Source of the DNA: Anolis sagrei
Taxonomy: Eukaryota; Chordata; Lepidosauria; Squamata; Anolidae
Assembly: GCF_037176765.1 (NCBI RefSeq)
Contig: NC_090034.1
Coordinates: 66,490,455-66,554,454 of the forward strand
Length of the DNA stretch: 64,000 nt
Reading direction: 5' to 3'
Position numbers and translations under genes: made by a program
The notes under the pieces: generated by a model
What the model was told of the DNA's origin: nothing
What the model saw: only the letters and a program-made list of their open reading frames with translations
Database searches by the model: none
In this document: positions 1 through 11,331 of the stretch, piece after piece
How positions within the stretch are numbered: the first letter of the stretch is position 1
How the letters are laid out: each line of letters starts with the position of its first letter

Positions 1-800
1 AAAGAGGGAAGGAAAATACACACACAATAATCCCATAACTCCTACATCCCACCACCTACATCCTATAGTGACCTCCATGAGGATACGGAAAAAATAATTG
101 AAATTACAAAGGGCAGCGTTGACCCCCCTGAGGTCCGCAGCCCTGATCCTGTTTGTTTTCTTCCCCAAAACCCATCAAGAACAGGAAAGCCTTTTTTTAT
201 GAAGATTGCACCTTGCCAGCCAAGACAAAGCCTCGCATTCCAGCTGGCTGGTTATCTCTAATCCCATCATTTCCCCATTGTCCGCGGTCATCCCGCCTCA
301 CTCTCTTCTGATTCGTCCATCCTCAGAAGCAAGAGAAGCGTGCCGATTGGCCCTCAAGAGGCGGAGGAATTTGCTGATTGGCCCAGGGCGAGGCGGGCCG
401 CCAAGCCTCCTCCCAGCTGTTCGGGCTGTCAACCAATCTGCACGAAGCCGGGCGGAGAGGGGAGGGCAGGAAATTCAAAAGGTTTTGCTGTGTTTTCTCT
501 ATAAATATCTTGTAAATTTCCTAGCGGCATGCTTGTAGTGGAACTATTCCTACAATGCATCCGATTGCAGCTGAATCGCTAATAAAACACCTCAGTCGCT
601 GAACTTCTTCCGCTTTGGTGGGGATTTATTATTTTAAATATTTTTGTCGCTAAAATTGGCTTCGCTGGCCTCACCAAGGTTCCAGGACTCTCTTTGGTGC
701 GGTCCTCAGGGATCTCCTCGGCTGGGGAGACCCTCCTAAAAGCAGCTCGATATCATTATGAACTGGAAGAAGAGTCACGCAGAGACTTTTGAATTAATAG
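1..800 (+). repeat. Possible old LTR (fossil), ends not defined
   Basis: Seen: a GC-rich stretch with several CCAAT-type boxes (ATTGGCC, CCAATC) at 340-440, a TATA-like TATAAATA near 501, an AATAAAA signal near 582, then a T-rich stretch. This order (enhancer-like part, TATA box, polyadenylation signal) is what a retroviral-type LTR shows. No coding part, partner LTR or target duplication was found. It could instead be a host promoter fragment. Family and age are unresolved. Confidence 0.3.
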
Positions 801-812
801 GGATGGTGAATT

Positions 813-1524
813 AATGCATCACTTTTCTGCTCCCTCTACTATCGTATCCCTGGAAAACCTTCATGTGAATTTCCCAAATAATATTTTAGTTTTAAAAACC
901 AATCCCCTATTGGAACACCAAGTATTTTGGCATGGCTGGGTCTTCAGTGGGCAACCATTGCTTTTAGACCTGCTCCTAATGATACAAATCACTATAATTG
1001 GTTTCTTGATGCAAACACAGTATATTTGTGACTCTCCATCTTAGGGGACTGGCATAAGAACTGCTCTTAAAAACACCTTACCACTGAACGAACCTACTTC
1101 TAAGGTCCTGACAGGTGGCTCTAGATGCTCCGATTTGAAACGATCCCGGTTTAAATTAACCAGTATAGACCTTTTCCTTTGCCATAACCGAAGCCTGCGG
1201 TTGGTGCTTGGTCACCAACTGCCCGTTTCCAACAGTTGGGCCCAAAGGACTCCTTAGAATGTTGGCGAGCGAGCATTCTTGACCTGGCACTACACATTAG
1301 GCCTGGTACTCCTGCCATCGAGAGCATTTTGCAGCAAAGTCTGGGGGCTTCCTTTGCCAATGCTGTGTCTCCTTTGGGGGACAGGAGCAAGATTTGGAGC
1401 CTAGTTCACGGAGCCTCAAATATTTACACTAGATGAGATGGAGGCCCAGATGTTTGCACCAGATCCCAGCAACTGCTCTTGTTGTGTACTTCAACTCATT
1501 TCCAGTTTCCTATTATGGAGTTTT
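813..1524. other. No recognised feature
   Basis: About 700 bp with only short open frames that resemble no family I know. I see no splice-flanked exon, repeat match within the window or RNA gene. Confidence 0.4.
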
Positions 1525-2287
1525 CTAGGGCTATTTATTTATCACTGCCACGTGTTGCTGTGACCCAGTCTCATGAGCTGGAAAATAAAGTAATGAGAAA
1601 GTATTGGTTTCTAATATATGTAATGTCTTGATGCTTGTAGGTTAAAAGTATTTCTTGTTGTTTCTTTGTCAATGTTGATGTGGAGATTGTCTGGTTTGCG
1701 TACTCTGGAACATGTAACATATAATTGTCCTTTTTTAGGGATCCCTTTCAAATCTATGATACCATATTTGCGTGTGAATCATATATATCTATCTATATCT
1801 ATGGCTGGATGGTTCTTTCTCAGGAGGGCTTTGATTACGTTTTCTTGCTCTTGTGAAGGGAGTTGGACTAGATGGCCCTTAAGTATTTTCTGTTGGTCAT
1901 GGGGGTTCTGTGTAGGAAGTTTACCCCAGTTCTCTCTTTTGTGGGGTTCAGAATGCCTTTGATTGTATGTGAACTATAAATCCCAGTAACTACAATTCTC
2001 AAATGTCAAGGTCTATTTTCCCCAAACTCCATCTGTGTTCATATTTGGTCATATGGAGTATTCATGTCAAGTTTGGTCCAGATCCATCATTGTTTGAGTC
2101 CACAGTGCTCTCCGGGTGTAGGTGAACTACAACTTCCAAACTCAAGGTCAATGCCCACCAAGCCCTTCTAGTGTTTTCTGTTGGTCATGGGAGTTCTGTG
2201 TGCCAAGACTGGTTCAATTCCATCATTGGTGCAGTTCAGAATGCTCTTTGGTGTCTTTGGCGACCCCTCTGACACCCCCTTGCGACC
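1525..2287 (-). mobile_element. Helitron-like copy with shared body, abnormal far end
   Basis: The left end is a reversed Helitron 3' end: CTAG at 1525-1528 and a degenerate form of the hairpin around 1548-1566 (GTCACAGCAACACGTGGC on the - strand). From about 1640 to 2250 comes the reversed body that recurs at 12.8, 15.6, 20.7, 24.3, 29.8, 36.7, 40.5, 61.6 and 63.2 kb. The right side does not end in the Helitron 5' sequence. It switches near 2250 to the forward-oriented 3' end of the hAT family (GGCGACCCCTCTGACACC), so the copy is rearranged. Confidence 0.6.
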
Positions 2288-2295
2288 CCTCCAGG

Positions 2296-2564
2296 CAGGC
2301 CCGTGGCCAGGATTTTGATTGGGGGGGGGCTGAATTTGATTTGGGGGGGCTGAGTCTGAGTGAAAGAGGGTCTACCCTAGCAAACCTTTTGTATCATTAC
2401 CCCAATACCCCCATGCGTATGAGATATATTGAGCATGGATCAGATAATGATATGAATAAACATAACAGTTTAATGTACCAGTAAGGCCTTTTCGCAGACC
2501 ACCATGAGAATTTTGGGGGGGGGGGCTGAAGCCCCCAAAGGCCCCCCCCCCGGCTACATGCCTA
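2296..2564 (+). mobile_element. hAT-type MITE, family G (G/C-rich ends)
   Basis: Non-autonomous element with terminal inverted repeats CAGGCCCGTGGCC and GGCTACATGCCTA, flanked by a perfect 8-bp duplication CCTCCAGG (2288-2295 and 2565-2572). Eight-bp duplications are the hAT signature. Inside are long runs of G and C. It is inserted in the hAT 3' end that resumes at 2573 (GGTCCCGACCCCCAGG). Sister copies lie at 5291-5600 (opposite orientation) and 11823-12689. Confidence 0.8.
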
Positions 2565-2601
2565 CCTCCAGGGGTCCCGACCCCCAGGTTGAGAAACGCT
2601 G

Positions 2602-2846
2602 GGTTAAACCCTTGTACTGGCAGGACTGCTAACCAACAGGTCAACAGTTCAAATCTGAGGAGAGTGGGTTGAACTCCCTCTGTCAGCTCCAGCTTCCCAT
2701 GTGGGGACACGAGAGAAGCCTCCCACAAGGATGGTAAAACACCAAACATCCGGGTGTCCCCTGGGCAATGTCCTTGCAGATGGCCAATTCTCTCACACCA
2801 GAAGCAACTTAGAGTTCCTCAAATCGCTCCTGACATGAAAAAAAAA
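2602..2846 (+). mobile_element. tRNA-derived SINE, family B (5'-truncated)
   Basis: Starts inside the tRNA-like head and continues through the body shared with 18529-18792, 25275-25536 and 55450-55688 (CCAATTCTCTCACACCAGAA). It ends in TGACATG plus an A run. It abuts the hAT end directly. No tRNA gene is implied. Confidence 0.8.
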
Positions 2847-2851
2847 TCTCT

Positions 2852-3148
2852 ATTTCTCTATCTCTATATCTGGAGGTACACATTTAAAATGTATATATTC
2901 CAACTAACAAATTCAACTTAAGAACAAACTCAAATAAATTATCTTGTTCAGAATTTGGGCACTGCCTGTACTAGAGGAATAAGTTGTTGGAGCAAGCACT
3001 TTACATGTCAGCTGAGTAGGCTGTCCTATGTACAGTTCTACCATACATTTCTACAAACATGATATTTATTCCCTATTCTTGGCCACACAACCCCTTCCTC
3101 ATTTCCCATTGGTGTAGGTACTTTGAGGTCACACTCAACACACAAGGG
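2852..3148 (+). repeat. Interspersed repeat flanking the mariner, also at 28155-28450
   Basis: About 300 bp that recur in reverse next to the second mariner copy, with landmarks such as TTCAACTTAAGAACAAAC and CATTTCTACAAACATGATAT. It resembles the end region of a DNA transposon known to me only as a motif (AACTTAAGAACAAAC). No coding capacity. Confidence 0.6.
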
Positions 3149-3896
3149 TTGCCTGGAAGGTAAGGTTAGAAGGCTCTTGCGGGGAATTTTCTAGAGGGAA
3201 GTTGGTATCACTGCGGTGTAGTGGGAAGCCAGCGGAAGTGAACAAGCAGTGCCAGTCATCAGTAGCTCATTGACTGGCATTGTGGTGAAGGTAAAGATGA
3301 GCATCCCATTCTATTCCCCTCCAAGTGCGAAGTTTGCGCTGTAGTAAGCTACCTAATGCTAAGGGCATGAATGCCACTGCGATTCATCATGAAATCGTTT
3401 CAGTTTATGGAGAGGATGTAATGTCAAGACAGCATGTGACAGCATGTGAGACCATGAAGAAACTTCACAGAGCCATCCAAAACAAACAATGCACGTATAC
3501 ACACCACTCATGCAACACAAGAGTTGTTGCCGTCAGTTGGCTGGGATGTTTTAAGCCACCCTTCTCACAGCCCCAATCTTGCACCCAGTGACTATCATCT
3601 GTTCACTAAATTGAACGAACACCTGGGTGGAAAACACTTTTCTGATGAGAAGGATGTGAAAATCGAAGTGACAAACTGGCTGAAAAAGGCAGAGGGAAAC
3701 TTCTATGATACAAGCATCAAAAACTCGTCCCACGGATGACAAAATGTATTGAACCAAATTGTGATTATGTGGAAAAATAATGTAATAATGTGGAAAAATA
3801 ATGTAATACCTATACTACAATCCATGTAAGTTTTATTAAAATATATTCATTCTTTGTATTTTTTAAAAAAATCTTGTAACCTTACTTTCCAGATAA
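3149..3896 (+). mobile_element. Mariner transposon, internally deleted
   Basis: Terminal inverted repeats CCTGGAAGGTAAGGTTAGAA (left) and TAACCTTACTTTCCAGATAA (right). Broken transposase remains: 3325-3470 encodes a helix-turn-helix-like part, and 3524-3770 the C-terminal catalytic end with SPNLAPSDYHLF, where mariners have SPDLAPSDYHLF. The middle, including the first catalytic Asp, is missing. An inactive deletion derivative; sister copy at 27573-28154. Confidence 0.75.
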
Positions 3897-4315
3897 CGCA
3901 CATACAATGCTTATTTTATGTTTTCCCCTTTATGTCTCCATCCACCACATGTAATACATGTACAGAAAATGGCTATCAAACCTCACCTTTCGCGTGAAAG
4001 TTAATATTCATTATCTCATAAAGCAAGCGTATAAGCATTCAAAGTGTTATCTAGTCAAGCAGCAGTTTCTTTCTCTCTAAACTGGTTTCCAAGGTCGCAT
4101 TCTATTTTAGATGTCCTTGTTTCTTTTCTTCAGCAAAAACTTCTTCACAACTCCCAAGCATTACTATTGTTAAGAATTGAATCAACACTATAAATAAAGT
4201 TTTATTATTATTATACTATTTCTGAGAAGTCATAAAAATAATTTTTAAAACAGTATATTTCCCATTGGGTATCTAGGGCCCCTTCTACACTATCATATAA
4301 AATCCAAAACTGGAT

Positions 4316-4316
4316 G

Positions 4317-4360
<44 letters not shown>

Positions 4361-4535
4361 CTTTGTTTATACTCCACCACCATCTCCTCAAGGGGACTCG
4401 GGGTGGCTAACATGAGGCCAAGCACAAGAATTACAATAAAGCAAAGTAAAATACAAATAAGCATTAATAGCAGCAGAGTAAAATGCAAATAATAACAAAA
4501 TATGCAATAAAACAAATGCAAAATAAAATGGTAAA
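4316..4535 (-). mobile_element. L2-type LINE 3' end with (AAT)n tail
   Basis: Reversed L2 3' UTR: an (ATT)n tail at 4316-4361, then the family landmark reading, on the - strand, CTTGGCCTCATGTTAGCCAC...GGGGAGATGGTGG...GTATAAACAAAG. The same tail recurs at 4640-4860 (forward), 50075-50370 and 51375-51625. Confidence 0.65.
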
Positions 4536-4639
4536 GGAGTTAAAACACAGTGGGTGCTATAGACTCATATAATTCAGTTCAGAGCAGATAATGTGGATTA
4601 TCTGCTTTGATAATCTGGATTATATAGCAGTGTAGAAGG

Positions 4640-4860
4640 AGCCTAACAAGGTTATTTTGATATCTTGCAGTGTTATTGTTTTTTATTGTGGTATATTAAT
4701 TTAAGTTAATTTTAATTTTAATTTTGCTGTATATATTTCATTTGTTTATTATATTCGTCGGGCTTGGCCTCATGTTAGCCACCCTGAGTCCCTGAGGGGA
4801 GATGGTGGTGGGGTATAAATAAAGTATAATAATGATGATGATGATGATTGTGATAATGAT
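4640..4860 (+). mobile_element. L2-type LINE 3' end
   Basis: Forward copy of the same 3' UTR: CTTGGCCTCATGTTAGCCAC near 4767, then GATGGTGGTGGGGTATAAATAAAG and an (ATG)n microsatellite. With 4316-4535 it forms a convergent pair of L2 ends about 100 bp apart. Confidence 0.65.
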
Positions 4861-5290
4861 AAAATTATCCTCCTTCAATGTACAGCAACCATGTTGTTAC
4901 TCTTTACTTGCTGAGAAAACGGGTTCATTTCCAAGTCGTTTACTGTGTGCAACTAGTTATTTCCAAGCTCTGGATTAAATACATGAAGCAAGTGGAAAAA
5001 AGGGGGTTAATTCAAGTGGAGTCTATTAAGAGTCTAGGTACATAGTATTACTGTAGGGACATTGAAACCAAAATATTTCCCAAAAAGCAAGAGCCCCCTT
5101 TCCCATAGGGAGGGCAATGATGAACACCACGAAAGTTGAATCCTTTAAACTGCAAAAACAAAACAAAAACAAAACTATTTTATTGCATGGCCATAGCAAT
5201 AACAACAAACAAACATACAGGAAGGCAATCAAAGGGTTTGTCACAACCCCCAATGAGGCTGCAGAGCTTTTATAGTTCTATGGTGTCACG

Positions 5291-5600
5291 CAGGCATGTA
5301 GCGGGGGGGGGGGGGGTGGGTGGGCTTGAGGGGCTTCAGCCCCCCCCCCCCCTGAAATTCTCATGGTGGTTCGCGAAAAGCCCTTACTGGTGCATTATTT
5401 AAACTGTTATGTTTATTCATATCATGATCTGATCACCATACTCAATATATCCCATATGCATGGGGGTATTGGGGTAACGATACAAAAGGTTTGCTAGGGT
5501 AGACCCTTTTTCACTCAGACTCAGCCCCCCCCCCCCGCCACCGAAACAAACTCAGCCCCCCCCCCCCCCCCGCCGAATCGAAATCCTGGCTACGGGCCTG
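5291..5600 (-). mobile_element. hAT-type MITE, family G
   Basis: Ends CAGGCATGTAGC and GCTACGGGCCTG with a perfect 8-bp duplication GTGTCACG (5283-5290 and 5601-5608). Joining the flanks gives a plausible empty site. Internally it is the reverse of 2296-2564, with longer G and C runs. Confidence 0.85.
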
Positions 5601-6003
5601 GTGTCACGCCTATCAGACTAAGGAAAACAACTCTCATGTAGCTTTTAATTGGTTTTCTATGTTTTTAACATCAAAGCCTATAACAATGTTTCTGTTAAAT
5701 GTCTGATCCTGAGCTGTGGCTTATCTATATGCAAGTTGCTTATCTACATGGCTGAGAAAATTTAAGGAGTAAGAGAATGAGCTTACTCCCTATTTTACTG
5801 CTTGTGTCTTTGACTGAACAAAGAACACAGAGAACAATCATTCTTTCTCTATAGACTTCAATGGCTTCTGGGACTTGTAATAATTGGAAATTTATTTTTT
5901 TCTAAATCATGTCCCTCTCATTACTCTAGTTTAAGGATTGTGAACCTTAAGGTCTGATATAGATATTGTTGAACTACAAGATCCGGTAGCCCTGACCAGA
6001 TAT

Positions 6004-6478
6004 TTATTATTTATTTTATTTACAGCTTTCCGATTCCGCCCTTCTCACCCCGCAGGGGACTCAGGGCGGATTACAGTGTACACATATATGGCAAACATTC
6101 AATGCCAATTTTTGACATACAAACATATACAGACATACACAGAGGCTATTTAACTTTTTCTGGCTGCCAGGGAAGCTGTCGCTTTCATCGTCCATCTGCG
6201 ACGCTGACGAAGCACTTCCGCATGCTTCCCCCGCTGGAATGCTCCGCTGGAGTCCTCCTTATGGCCTCATAAATCAGTTAATTTAGCCTTCCCACACTTT
6301 AAGGTAGTATTTTATTTTCCTACTTGACAGATGCAACTGTCTTTTGGGTTGCAAAGGTCAACAACAGGCTACACACAATTGGTTGGAAACCCACTCCAAC
6401 CCGGGCTGGCTTCGAACTCATGATTTTTTTTGTCAGAGTGATCTTAATGCAGCTGACACTCAGCCAGCTGCGCAAGGG
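6004..6478 (-). mobile_element. tRNA-derived SINE with L2-like 3' end, family C
   Basis: Reversed SINE. The tail, nearest 6004, reads on the - strand GTAATCCGCCCTGAGTCCCC...AATCGGAAAGCTGTAAATAAA. The tRNA-like head, nearest 6478, contains the B-box-like GAGTTCGAAGCC. The L2-like 3' end suggests mobilisation by L2 (inference). Other copies: 28555-29032, 35478-36030, 44270-44470, 50654-50925. Confidence 0.75.
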
Positions 6479-6479
6479 A

Positions 6480-7299
6480 GTAGGAATATTGGGATTTAAT
6501 ACTTTTCCATCCTAGACTGAAAAGGTTCCTCTTCCATTTGCTGGGTTCCCCTCGGTATCCATGGGTCTCCTTGAGTATGTGCTCCCCTGTTCCATGCATG
6601 TCCAGACATATTTGTGTTGTAGTCCAGCCTTTGATTGTGTTTGTATCTGATCTCACTGCAGATTCTGGGCCTGTTGGCAGCCTGCTAATGACAGTGGGGA
6701 TTCTGGCCCTACAGATCAGCAAGAGAATCAGGAGATTTTAAGCCCTTAGAATGAGAGCTCTCTGTCGGAGGGAGGCTACATACCAGAAAGGCAGTTCCCT
6801 AAAGATGCAAGGTCAGAGGTAGAAGTGAGCTCAGGGAAAATGCAAGGGAGGAAGAGACAACTCCAGGTGGACGAGCTAATGAGCAACAGTTAGATATAAG
6901 ATTAATGTTCCATCAACATAGGGTATCTCACATAGCAGTGTGAAGGTCAGTTCGCCTATTAACGAAGAAGTCCTTAGCAGTTTTGGAAGGGCAATGGCTC
7001 GGTTTTCTGTCTATATTAGAAAGGCCAGCAGAATATCCCCATAGTTAAGACAACACTGATTTTGGAGCCAAATCAAGTCTTCCAAGGGATTTTTAGTTTC
7101 AGGTTTCCTTGTGTTCATGCCTCCTGATTCCATGTTTAATGTTCCTGCGGACTGTTCTTGTGTTGAATGTTTGGAGCTCACCTGCTTTTGTATTCTTGTT
7201 TTTTTTTTTATGCGTTTTATGTTATCTGAACAGGATTATTCCTGTTTTATAGACATTGATTTTTACACTCTTTTGCTGGATTGCTTTTCATATATATTA
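6480..7299. other. No recognised feature
   Basis: About 800 bp of AT-moderate intergenic sequence. Short frames only, no repeat shared with the rest of the window. Confidence 0.4.
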
Positions 7300-7987
7300 C
7301 TAGTTGTACCCACCACGCATTGCTGTGGCCAACATTTCCTCCCTCTGTCTCTCCTTCTATCTTTCTATCTTTCTCTCCTTCCTTCCCTCCCTCTTTCTTT
7401 ACTTCGCTCTTTTCCTTTGCCTTCTTTTTTCTTCCTTCTCTACCTGTTTCTTTTTTCGCTTCCTTTGCTCATTGGCTCCATCTTTCTTTATCTCTTTCCT
7501 TCCTTCCTTCTCTTTCTCTCTTTTGTTTCCTCTCTCCTTCCTTCCCTCTTTCACTTTTTTATTTCCTTCTCTCCTTCCTTCCTTCCTTCCTTCTCTACCT
7601 TTCTTTCTTTCCTTCTCTCCTTCCCTCCTTCTTCCCTCTTTATCTCTCTCCTTCTCCTTCCTTCCTTCCTTCCTTCCTTCCTTTCTTCCTTCCTTCGCCC
7701 TTTCTGTGTATGTGTTTTCTGTGTGTATATATGTGTGTATATGTATATATTTGTGTATATATGTATATATGTGTGTTTGTGTACATATGTGGTTTTGCGC
7801 ATGGGTTGTAATGTATTTTTTTGTTTTTTGGTTTTTTAAGTCTCTTCTGCAGTATTTTTCAATGTCTTTATGAGTGATAGTTACTTGTTGGCCTGATCGG
7901 TGTATTGTGTCCAAATCTGGTGTCAATTTGTCCAGTGGTTTTTGAGTTATGTTAATCCCACAAACGAACATTACATTTTTATATAGA
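7300..7987 (-). mobile_element. Helitron carrying CT-rich and TATG microsatellites
   Basis: Reversed Helitron. The 3' end CTAG is at 7300-7303, with hairpin arms GCCAC/GTGG around 7316-7333. The 5' end reads TCTATATAAAAATGTAATGTTCG on the - strand at 7987-7965. The interior is (CCTT)n-like polypyrimidine at 7323-7705 and a TATG/TG-rich part at 7706-7800. The long open frames across this stretch are composition artefacts. Similar copies: 38997-40177 and 58234-59032. Confidence 0.8.
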
Positions 7988-8349
7988 ATCAATAAACTTC
8001 TTTGTTATTTTATCTTGAATTGGATTTTGTGTTAAGTACAGAGGTGATTCCCAGCCTTGGAGTGCAACAGTGTGTTTAATGTGTCACATTTTATATCCTG
8101 ATATAAAACCCTTTTGGAGAAGCATGCTACTGATCAAGACCTTTGGTGACCTTTCACCAGCACCTCATGACCCAGAAATTTGCTCCAGTTGTCTTCCTGG
8201 GCATCATCTACATATGAAAGATTCAATCACCCATCATCTCTGGGACCAATTCATCTTTATTGGCCCCCATAACCCCAATTGTGCAGAGGATGACAGGATC
8301 CATTTGCAGAGCCACCCGTCCTTTGTCTCAATCACATGGACATTACAAA

Positions 8350-9037
8350 GACACTTGGCAAACACACTCGGACAGATGGCAAGCTGTTTAACCTCAGCAG
8401 ACTGAAAGCCAAAACCAAGGTTACAACAACATCTGTTATAGAACTACAGACAATGTCGTCTGTGCACATTCAGAAGAAGATCTACAAGCCACTCTAAATA
8501 CCTTTGCAGAAGCATATGAGAAGCTCGGCCTGTCATTGAACATCGAGAAAACCAAAGTGCTGTTCCAGCAGTCACCAGCCAACTCCTCTCCAATGCCAGA
8601 GATACAGCTTAATGGTGTAACATTAGAAAATGTTGACCATTTCCGCTACCTTGGCAGCCACCTATCCACCAAAGTCAACAACACTGCCTGAGCTCTGCGA
8701 GTGCAGCATTTTTCCGAACGAAGCAGAGAGTGTTTGAGGACATCTGCAGGGATACCAAGGTGCTTGTTTATAAAGCTATTGTCCTCCCAACCCTGCTATA
8801 TTCCTGCGAAACGTGGACTGTCTACAGACGTCACATGCAACTCCTGGAACAATTCCACCAGCGCTGCCTCCGGAAAATTCTGCAAATCTCTTGGGAAGAC
8901 AAGAGGACAAATGTCAGCATGCTGGAAGAAGCAAAGACCACCAGCATTGAAGCGATGGTCCTCCGCAATCAACTCCGCTGGACCAGCCACGTTGTCCGGA
9001 TGCCTGACCGCCATCTCTCAAAGCAGTTGCTCTACTA
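8350..9037 (+). mobile_element. Non-LTR LINE fragment, reverse transcriptase C-terminal part
   Basis: Broken frames carry LINE RT motifs: HSEEDLQATLNTFAEAYEKL, then [30 protein letters not shown] (8757-8816) and IEAMVLRNQLRW. These match the copy at 56038-57175 at DNA level. The clade is uncertain (Vingi/RTE-like). The YADD region is disrupted near 8440. It stops at 9037, where CR1 sequence starts. Confidence 0.75.
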
Positions 9038-9038
9038 G

Positions 9039-11125
9039 GAAACACTGAGCAGCATTCCATGGAGACAGATACTAAAAGACAAGGGAGTTACGGATGGATG
9101 GGAGTTTCTCAAGAGTGAAATACTCAAGGCGCAATTGCAAACTGTGCCAACAAAGAGAAAAAATAGGACAAGTGCAAAGAAGCCAGAATGGATGTCCAAA
9201 GAACTTCTAACTGTGCTAAGACACAAAAGAGACATGCACAAGAAGTGGAAAAAGGGAGAAATCACCAAAGAAGAATTCAAACAAATAGCCAACACCTGTA
9301 GGGAAAAGGTCCGCAAAGCTGAAGCACAAAACGAGCTCAGGCTTGTCAGGGACATTAAAAACAATAAAAAGGGATTCTTTTCTTATGTCAGTAGAAAAAG
9401 GAAAAACAAGGACGCGATAGGGCCTCTTCGAGGAGAAGATGGGGCAATGCTGACAGGGGATAGGGAAAAGGCAGAACTACTTAACGCCTTCTTTGCCTTG
9501 GTCTTCTCACAAAAAGAAAGTCATCTTCAACCTCAGCAAGACGGAGTGGATGAGGGATTTGAGGACATCCAACCCCAAATTGGGAAACAAGTCGTCCAGG
9601 AATACCTGGCCGCTCTAAATGAGTTCAAGTCCCCAGGGCCAGATCAACTACACCCAAGAGTATTGAAGGAACTAGCGGAAGTCATTTCGGAACCATTGGC
9701 AATCACCTTTGAGAGTTCTTGGAGAACGGGAGAAGTTCCAGCAGATTGGAGGAGGGCCAATGTGGTCCCAGTCTTCAAGAAGGGAAAAAAGGAAGACCCA
9801 AACAACTACCGTTCGGTCAGCCTCACGTCGATACCAGGCAAGATTCTGGAAAAGATTGTTAAGGAAGTGGTCTGCAAACACTTAGAAACAAATGCAGTCA
9901 TCGCTAATAGTCAACATGGATTTATCAAAAACAAGTCATGCCCGACTAATCTGATCTCTTTTTTCAATAGAGTTACAAGCTGGGTAGATGTGGGGAATGC
10001 CGTGGATGTAGCGTACCTGGATTTCAGTAAGGCCTTTGACAAGGTCCCCCATGACCTTCTGGCAAGGAAACTAGTCCAATGTGGGCTAGGCAAAACTACA
10101 GTGAGGTGGATCTGTAATTGGTTAAATGGACGAACCCAGAGGGTGCTCACCAATGCTTCCTCTTCATCCTGGAAAGAAGCGACGAGCGGAGTGCCGCAGG
10201 GTTCGGTCCTGTTCAACATCTTTATTAATGACTTAGATGAAGGGCTAGAAGGCAGGATCATCAAGTTTGCAGACGGCACCAAATTGGGAGGGATAGCCAA
10301 TACTCCAGAGGACAGGAGCAGGATTCAAAACAGATTAGAGATGGGCCAAAACTAACAAAATGAAGTTCAACAGCGACAAATGCAAGATACTCCACTTTGG
10401 CAGGAAAAACGAAATGCAAAGATACAGAATGGGGGATGCCTGGCTCGAGAGCAGTACGTGTGAAAAAGATCTTGGAGTCCTCGTGGACAACAAGTTAAAC
10501 ATGAGCCAACAATGTGATGTGGCGGCAAAAAAACCCTATGGGATTTTGGCCTGCATCAATAGGAGCATAGTGTCTAGATCCAGGGAAGTAATGCTATCCC
10601 TCTATTCTGCTTTGGTTAGACCACATCTGGAATATTGTGTCCAATTCTGGGCACCACAATTCAAGAGAGATATTGACAAGCTGGAATGTGTCCAGAGGAG
10701 GGCGACTAAAATGATCAAGGGTCTGGAGAACAAGCCCTATGAGGAGCGGCTTAAGGAGCTGGGCATGTTTAGCCTGAAGAAGAGAAGGCTGAGAGGAGAT
10801 ATGATAGCCATGTATAAATATGTGAGAGGAAGCCACAGGGAGGAGGGAGCAAGCTTGTTTTCTGCTTCTCTGGAGACTAGGACACGGAACAATGGCTTCA
10901 AACTACAAGAAAGTAGATTCCACCTGAACATGAGGAAGAACTTGTGAGAGCCGTTAAGCAGTGGAACTCTCTGCCCCAGAGTGTGGTGGAGGCTCCTTCT
11001 TTGGAGGTTTTTAAACAGAGGCTAAACGGCCATCTGTCAGGGGTGCTTCGAATGCAAAATTCCTGCTTCTTGGCAGGAGGTTGGATTGGATGGCCCACGA
11101 GGTCTCTTCCTACGCTAATATTCTA
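9039..11125 (+). mobile_element. CR1 LINE, 5'-truncated
   Basis: Nearly 2.1 kb of CR1 ORF2. Residues encoded at 9135-10340 hold the RT core: PGPDQLHPRVLKEL, ADWRRANVVPVFKKGKKEDP, VDVAYLDFSKAFDKVPHDLL, SGVPQGSV and FADGTKLGG. The second Asp of the catalytic FADD box is Gly here. The reading frame changes near 10340, and 10360-10947 encodes the C-terminal part ([18 protein letters not shown]). The 3' UTR ends near 11125, about 250 bp before the PPT1 start codon. Confidence 0.92.
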
Positions 11126-11321
11126 TGCAAGGCACAGGAGCCTCCTCCAGTTGGACATCTAGCAATGCCTCGTTGCAAAACAGGGATGGGAAGCCCATGT
11201 TCCTGGAGAGACATTGCATTTCTTCCTCCGTTCCCATTGCCCCTGCTTCTTGAGCTATGATTGCCATAAGTATTGCAATTTTGCAGCCTCCTTCAAAACA
11301 CAGCCTCTTGGAAGGCGTTTG

Positions 11322-11331
11322 GTCACGTGAC
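11322..11331 (+). promoter_or_regulatory. CLEAR/E-box motif of the PPT1 promoter
   Basis: Perfect palindrome GTCACGTGAC, 48 bp before the PPT1 ATG. This is the consensus CLEAR element bound by TFEB/TFE3 in promoters of lysosomal genes, and PPT1 is reported in that network. A second, looser E-box TCATGTGA lies at 11361-11368. The region is GC-rich and has no TATA box. Binding in this species is inferred. Confidence 0.75.

Noticed and set aside
206-538. 110-residue open frame in the GC-rich region, possible first exon of a gene
   Set aside because: No similarity to any protein I know, and the surroundings look more like an LTR or promoter fragment.
1151-1436. Overlapping open frames on both strands (66-79 residues)
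   Set aside because: No recognisable family, no splice context; chance frames in a stop-poor stretch are more likely.
7111-7992. Long overlapping open frames (up to 242 residues) on both strands, looking like membrane or Lys/Glu-rich proteins
   Set aside because: They are translations of (CCTT)n and TATG repeats inside a Helitron; no splice sites, no conserved domain.
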